NCBI GenBank assembly: GCA_023398105.1
Contig: JAEWST010000119.1
Location: 1-9,541, forward strand
Source of the DNA: Bacillota bacterium
GTDB lineage: Bacteria > Bacillota > Clostridia > Acetivibrionales > DSM-1351
Length of the DNA: 9,541 nt
Direction of reading: 5' to 3'
The position numbers and the translations under genes were made by a program. Every line of letters starts with the position of its first letter. The stretch's first letter is position 1. The notes beneath the pieces were generated by a model. It did no database searches. It worked only from the letters and a program-made list of their open reading frames with translations, and was not told the DNA's origin. Positions 6,520 to 9,541 of the stretch are shown here, one piece after another.

Positions 6520-7880
6520 ATCTTACTTCCTCTACGCAAAATAAGGTTTTTCAAATCAAAAAGCAAAGTTTGTACCATACATATTAAAATAATTAATACA
6601 CTCATAAAAGACATTATAAGTGAAATTGATGCTAGTACTGACATATTACCAAAAACTGCCTCATATACATCTGAAGACATTGAAATTAAGTTTAATATAG
6701 CTATATAAATAAAATTAGTAACTCCATATATAAGAGCCTCATTTTTTTTAGGATATATAATTACAGTTCCTACAATAGCAAATACTACTGCAACAACTCG
6801 TGCAACAGCTATATTGTTCACTATACACATTCCAAAGTAAAATATTAAAAGTATTACTACAAAATTTATCAAGCTATTCCACTGATAATCTTTTATATTC
6901 AATTTTTTTTTAGCATTCTTGGTAGTAATTATAGCAGAGTCACTTTTAGCTACTTCCTCAAGAACAATTTTATCTACATACTGTAGCTTCCCTTTACCAG
7001 TTAGAACTTTAAAAACTTCTTCTGAAAGCATTCCAGACATCTTGTACATAACGAAGCCCAAAGAAGGTGCAATTCCAGAAACTCTGTCTATAGTGCTATC
7101 CATGTGGAACAATTCCGAAAATCCAGCTGATTCATTTGGAATATAAGTAGGACCAACAGCTTGTGCAGAGCCAATCATAATAGCAGCCACATACTTTTTG
7201 TTGTTCTCCTTACATACCTTATCTAACCATTCACAAAAATACAGCGGAGTATCTAAAGCTTTAACAATACAATCTACAGGGTATTCCTTTATTAATTTGT
7301 CTAATTCCTCTTCAGAAGATATTTTCTGATTTAGCGCTTCTATCTTGATAATTGGATTTATTTTTTGAAGCTTCTCTTTTAAAACCTCAACTTTAAATCT
7401 ACCTAAATCATTCATATCATATAAAATTTGGCGATTAAGATTACTTTTCTCAACAACATCAAAATCTAAAATAATAATTCTGCCAACACCTAATGAGGTA
7501 AGATTCCATGCAACATGACTTCCAATCCCTCCACAGCCAAGAATTAAAACTGACTTTTGGGAAAGAATACCCTGCACATTCCCCATATTATTGTGCCAGT
7601 AATATGACATAGATCTTGAATAAATATTTTTATTATCTATGAGAACCTTAATCAATATTTTATTATCTATCCAATACTTCACAATTTCATCACTAAATAT
7701 TTCTTCTAATAAACTTTGTTCAAAACCTTCACCAACAAGCATTTTTTGAAAAACTGATTCTTGATGCTCATCGAATTTAAATACTCGCCTATTTTGCGGA
7801 TTCTTTGAATTAATTTCTCCGAATTCATATCCGTCTTTGCCCTTTAAAACAGACAAAAATAAATTTAAGTAATACTTCAT
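6516..7880 (-). CDS. ThiF/E1-like adenylating enzyme with RRE-like N-terminus and C-terminal membrane anchor
   Basis: 454 aa from the ATG at 7880-7878, chosen because AGGAG lies 7 nt upstream; the TTG at 7898 lies upstream of that site. Residues about 15-80 have the strand-and-helix look of a RiPP recognition element. The E1/ThiF Rossmann domain follows: GCGGIGSH at 115-122, LDFDVVEKSNLNRQ at 138-151 (the Asp and Arg of the adenylation site), and ALDTP around 208-212. No paired CxxC motifs are seen, so the structural zinc of MoeB/ThiF is absent. From about 338 to 440 there are four hydrophobic segments, unlike soluble E1 family members. In azole RiPP pathways such proteins present the leader and activate the YcaO partner; in MccB-type pathways they adenylate a peptide carboxylate. 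The AGGAG overlaps the stop of M50-B and the 3' end overlaps the ATPase gene, so it sits in a tightly coupled operon. Confidence 0.88.
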   Translation of the reverse strand: MKYYLNLFLSVLKGKDGYEFGEINSKNPQNRRVFKFDEHQESVFQKMLVGEGFEQSLLEEIFSDEIVKYWIDNKILIKVLIDNKNIYSRSMSYYWHNNMGNVQGILSQKSVLILGCGGIGSHVAWNLTSLGVGRIIILDFDVVEKSNLNRQILYDMNDLGRFKVEVLKEKLQKINPIIKIEALNQKISSEEELDKLIKEYPVDCIVKALDTPLYFCEWLDKVCKENNKKYVAAIMIGSAQAVGPTYIPNESAGFSELFHMDSTIDRVSGIAPSLGFVMYKMSGMLSEEVFKVLTGKGKLQYVDKIVLEEVAKSDSAIITTKNAKKKLNIKDYQWNSLINFVVILLIFYFGMCIVNNIAVARVVAVVFAIVGTVIIYPKKNEALIYGVTNFIYIAILNLISMSSDVYEAVFGNMSVLASISLIMSFMSVLIILICMVQTLLFDLKNLILRRGSKI

Positions 7881-7890
7881 ATAGCAACTC

Positions 7891-8946
7891 CTATACAATA
7901 TAGCTAATTAATCCCCATACTGTCGATAAAATCAAAATAGGAACATAAAATATACACAATACACCAAATATAAAATAAAAAACCTTGTTCTCCCTTTCTT
8001 CTAAATTATATTGATATCTAATGTTAGTTTTTTTCTTTTTACTTCTTATAGCCCCTATAAAATGTAATAAAACATTTCTTACATGTAATATAGCTTTTTC
8101 TCTAAGATTGGATTCCTCAATCAACTCTTGAAATATAAAATAGCCGTCCAATTTGAAGAATACCATTAGATTAGCAACTACTAAAGCCAAATTCAATATT
8201 GCTATTCTCTCAAAAAACAACGAAACATTTCCTTGTGTTGCACTAGTTATCAAAAATGCTACACCTGATAAAAAAAAGTTAGAAAAAAGTCCTGCCCATA
8301 AACATATTATGCGTTGTGACTTACTCTTTAGCAATCTGATAAAGCTCAAATTTGTATAAACAAGAGGCAAAAAATAGTAAATTTTTACACCAATTTCTGG
8401 AACATTAACATTTAATTTCCTTGCAACAACTGCATGAGATAATTCATGTATAGCAGCAATAATAATAAAACTAAGTAAATTAGTTATAATTTGAAACCAC
8501 GGTGGATAATTTTCATTAATTATATGAAATTCTCCGATTTTACTCATAAAAACAAAAAATCCTATTACAAATATAATTAATGATAAGTATACCAATATAA
8601 AGTAAAGAAGTTTAGTTATAATCCCATCTGATTTGAATAAAACATTTCCATTGCATAAGCTAAAGCTATGATTAAAAAATCTTCTCTTCTCTTTTATATT
8701 GACATCATTTATTAAGCCCATACTTTCGTATTGTCGTAGCAAGCTACTAATCTGTTCTACAGAAAACTTCTTACTAATTCGACTCAAATCCTCTACTGAC
8801 CTTGTACCATCAGCATTAATTAACACACTATACTCATTTTCACCAAGCAAATAACTCTTTTTTGTCTTCTTGTTAAAAATATTTATATTAGAATCAATAA
8901 TATTTATGTCTAAAGAAGAACTTATATATGGATATCTCTCTGCCAC
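7891..8946 (-). CDS. RRE-fused M50 family membrane metalloprotease (M50-B)
   Basis: About 351 aa. The GTG at 8946-8944 is preferred because AAAGGA lies 6 nt upstream; the ATG five codons earlier (8961) has no ribosome binding site. Residues about 15-85 (counted from the ATG) are a convincing PqqD/RRE-like domain: IFNKKTKKSYLLGENEYSV, then two helices ending RQYESMGLI. The zinc site is HELSH at 172-176 within a membrane helix, with the distal motif N264-LMVFFKL-D272-G273; the usual Pro after N-x-x is Val here, but the Asp is kept. About six spans. It starts 100 nt after the P1 stop and ends inside the ribosome binding site of the E1-like gene. Proposed job: leader removal or membrane-linked cleavage of P1 (inference). 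It is a diverged paralogue of M50-A at the other end of the cluster. Confidence 0.87.
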   Translation of the reverse strand: MAERYPYISSSLDINIIDSNINIFNKKTKKSYLLGENEYSVLINADGTRSVEDLSRISKKFSVEQISSLLRQYESMGLINDVNIKEKRRFFNHSFSLCNGNVLFKSDGIITKLLYFILVYLSLIIFVIGFFVFMSKIGEFHIINENYPPWFQIITNLLSFIIIAAIHELSHAVVARKLNVNVPEIGVKIYYFLPLVYTNLSFIRLLKSKSQRIICLWAGLFSNFFLSGVAFLITSATQGNVSLFFERIAILNLALVVANLMVFFKLDGYFIFQELIEESNLREKAILHVRNVLLHFIGAIRSKKKKTNIRYQYNLEERENKVFYFIFGVLCIFYVPILILSTVWGLISYIV

Positions 8947-8976
8947 AGCATTTCCTTTCATTTAAATGTAAAATAC

Positions 8977-8995
8977 AAAACATTTAGATAAACTT
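8977..8995. repeat. left arm of the 19-bp inverted repeat around P1
   Basis: AAAACATTTAGATAAACTT on the plus strand is the exact reverse complement of 9261-9279. The pairing can be extended by TAC on the outside if one extra A is allowed. It lies 15 nt before the upstream ATG of M50-B and 30 nt before its preferred GTG. Confidence 0.88.
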
Positions 8996-9000
8996 ATTAT

Positions 9001-9032
9001 ATTATTACTGATAGGGTAAAATCAATAATAAT
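9001..9032 (-). promoter_or_regulatory. 12-bp stem-loop after P1 (processing, stabilising or attenuation element)
   Basis: The arms ATTATTACTGAT (9001-9012) and ATCAATAATAAT (9021-9032) pair over 12 bp with one G-U wobble in the minus-strand RNA around an 8-nt loop. It follows the P1 stop by 14 nt. It is not followed by a T-run, so it is more likely a 3' stabiliser or partial attenuator that raises the precursor-to-enzyme ratio than a full terminator (inference). Confidence 0.5.
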
Positions 9033-9046
9033 TTACTTATATTTAC

Positions 9047-9193
9047 TTAACAAGCAGCAACAGCTATAAGTGCTGCAACTTCAATTGCAAGAACGCCTCC
9101 TACAATTGCACCTGCTTGATAATCTGTTAATGGAGCCTCAATAGTTTCAAGCTCCATAATTGAAAATTTTTCAACATCAAATATATTTTCCAT
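9047..9193 (-). CDS. RiPP precursor peptide P1 (48 aa)
   Basis: ATG at 9193-9191 has an AAAGGAG site 10 nt upstream; the stop is TAA at 9049-9047. The product starts MENIFDVEKFSIMELETIEA, an acidic leader, then PLTDYQAGAIVGG and VLAIEVAALIAVAAC. It shares E-L-E-x-x-E-[AE]-x-x-T-D with P2 and P3 (residues 14-24 here). The C-terminal half is almost entirely Ala, Val, Ile, Leu and Gly with a GxxxG (Gly28/Gly32), a single Glu38 and one Cys, Cys48, at the very C-terminus. Such a core would insert into membranes. The terminal Cys is the only thiol available for modification or crosslinking. First gene of the cluster, closest to the best promoters, and bracketed by the 19-bp inverted repeat. Confidence 0.82.
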   Translation of the reverse strand: MENIFDVEKFSIMELETIEAPLTDYQAGAIVGGVLAIEVAALIAVAAC

Positions 9194-9260
9194 TATGTAT
9201 CATCTCCTTTTCGAATAATTTTTTTCTTACTATTTTTATTTATCTAAGTTGACTTAACCA

Positions 9261-9279
9261 AAGTTTATCTAAATGTTTT
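9261..9279. repeat. right arm of the 19-bp inverted repeat around P1
   Basis: AAGTTTATCTAAATGTTTT on the plus strand, complementary over 19 bases to 8977-8995. It lies 67 nt upstream of the P1 start codon. Part of it, TTTATCTAA (9264-9272), is repeated directly at 9239-9247, exactly 25 bp away, which would also suit a regulator binding site. Confidence 0.88.
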
Positions 9280-9347
9280 TGTATACTTCCATTCTGAAAA
9301 CGTGTTACAATATGTATTATATGTATTATAAGTACAATTATTGCCAC

Positions 9348-9374
9348 ATTATAACATAAAACCAATTAATTCAA
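9348..9374 (-). promoter_or_regulatory. second candidate promoter, extended -10
   Basis: Minus strand: TGTTATAAT at 9356-9348 is a consensus extended -10 with TTGAAT (9374-9369) 15 nt before it. It overlaps the start region of the stronger promoter, so the two may compete or form a tandem pair. Confidence 0.45.
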
Positions 9375-9377
9375 TTA

Positions 9378-9406
9378 ATATTAACATTTTGTATTATTTT
9401 TGTCAA
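9378..9406 (-). promoter_or_regulatory. strong candidate promoter of the cluster
   Basis: Minus strand: a perfect TTGACA at 9406-9401, a 17-nt spacer, and TAATAT at 9383-9378 preceded by TG as an extended -10 (TGTTAATAT). It would give a 5' leader of about 175 nt before P1, which contains the right arm of the inverted repeat. Confidence 0.6.
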
Positions 9407-9451
9407 TAAAACTCCGGATCTTTGACAGTTGAATAACAAAAAAATCTCTAG

Positions 9452-9478
9452 AAGCCTTGATATAGGCTTATTTTTTTG
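9452..9478 (+). terminator. Rho-independent terminator-like hairpin
   Basis: AAGCCT (9452-9457) and AGGCTT (9464-9469) form a 6-bp stem with a 6-nt loop, followed by ATTTTTTTG on the plus strand. On the minus strand a run of seven T also follows after about 7 nt, so it could act both ways and insulate the cluster from transcription to its right. No plus-strand gene is seen ending just before it. Confidence 0.55.
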
Positions 9479-9498
9479 TCAAATTTATTATTTTACTA

Positions 9499-9541
9499 TA
9501 TCGCACTTTATCGCACTGTGTTATAATATAAGGGTGAGGTG
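9499..9541 (+). promoter_or_regulatory. plus-strand promoter with tandem TATCGCACT repeat
   Basis: TATCGCACT occurs at 9499-9507 and 9509-9517, exactly one helical turn apart, immediately before a consensus extended -10, TGTTATAAT (9519-9527). A GGGTGAGGTG stretch at the window end looks like a ribosome binding site. The repeats occupy the -35 region, as expected for an activator or repressor site of a gene starting just outside the window. Confidence 0.5.

Larger units (their letters stand above)
9194..9541. other. 348-bp control region at the right end of the cluster
   Basis: No gene was found. It holds the P1 ribosome binding site, the 25-bp-spaced TTTATCTAA direct repeat, the inverted-repeat arm, a short tandem TGTATTATA repeat (about 9313-9331), the two minus-strand promoters, a hairpin with T-runs at 9452-9478, and a plus-strand promoter with a ribosome-binding-like GGGTGAGG at the window edge. 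It is a divergent promoter region separating the cluster from the next plus-strand gene. Confidence 0.6.

Noticed and set aside
7881..7898. TTG at 7898 as the start of the E1-like protein
   Set aside because: The AGGAG ribosome binding site lies inside this stretch and is correctly spaced only for the ATG at 7880.
9313..9331. Tandem TGTATTATA copies as a minisatellite or extra promoters
   Set aside because: There are only two copies, and the TATAAT-like elements on the minus strand lack a -35 at a workable distance.
1..9541. CRISPR array, tRNA, rRNA or intact insertion sequence
   Set aside because: No regularly spaced repeats, no cloverleaf-like or ribosomal sequence, and no intact transposase was seen on either strand.

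Overview
The window is very AT-rich DNA with strong AGGAGG-type ribosome binding sites, which fits a low-GC Firmicute, most likely a Clostridium or close relative (inference from composition and protein style). Almost all of it is one minus-strand gene cluster that reads as a biosynthetic locus for ribosomally made, post-translationally modified peptides (RiPPs), probably bacteriocins. The exact product is not one I recognise.

Layout in the direction of transcription (right to left): a promoter region (9194-9541); precursor peptide P1 (48 aa); membrane metalloprotease M50-B with an N-terminal PqqD/RRE-like domain; a ThiF/E1-like enzyme with a C-terminal membrane anchor; an ABC-2 exporter (ATPase plus permease); a 44-aa single-span membrane protein; a 353-bp spacer with a possible promoter, a palindrome and a long stem-loop; a YcaO protein of the E. 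coli YcaO type; a 59-aa two-span membrane protein; a 313-bp spacer with possible gene debris; precursors P2 (44 aa) and P3 (45 aa); a second RRE-fused protease, M50-A; and a short, apparently frameshifted gene start at 103-230. A plus-strand gene fragment ends at base 120, and a plus-strand promoter at 9499-9541 points out of the window.

Proposed working model: P1, P2 and P3 share a short acidic leader with an E-L-E-x-x-E core and a Gly/Ala/Val/Ile-rich, membrane-active-looking C-terminal part. The YcaO and E1-like proteins would modify the cores, using RRE-like domains to grip the leaders. The two M50 proteases sit directly downstream of the precursors and carry their own RRE-like domains, so they are the likely leader-removing proteases. 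The ABC exporter would secrete the product, and the small membrane proteins are immunity or transport-accessory candidates.

The most unusual features are two perfect 19-bp inverted repeats of unrelated sequence. One pair brackets P1 (8977-8995 / 9261-9279) and the other brackets P2+P3 (1456-1474 / 1884-1902). In both cases the downstream arm lies just before an M50 gene. Each precursor block therefore looks like a cassette, or an mRNA domain closed by a long-range stem, attached to its own protease. Also notable are the near absence of Cys and Ser in the cores despite a YcaO enzyme, and an E1-like enzyme fused to membrane helices.
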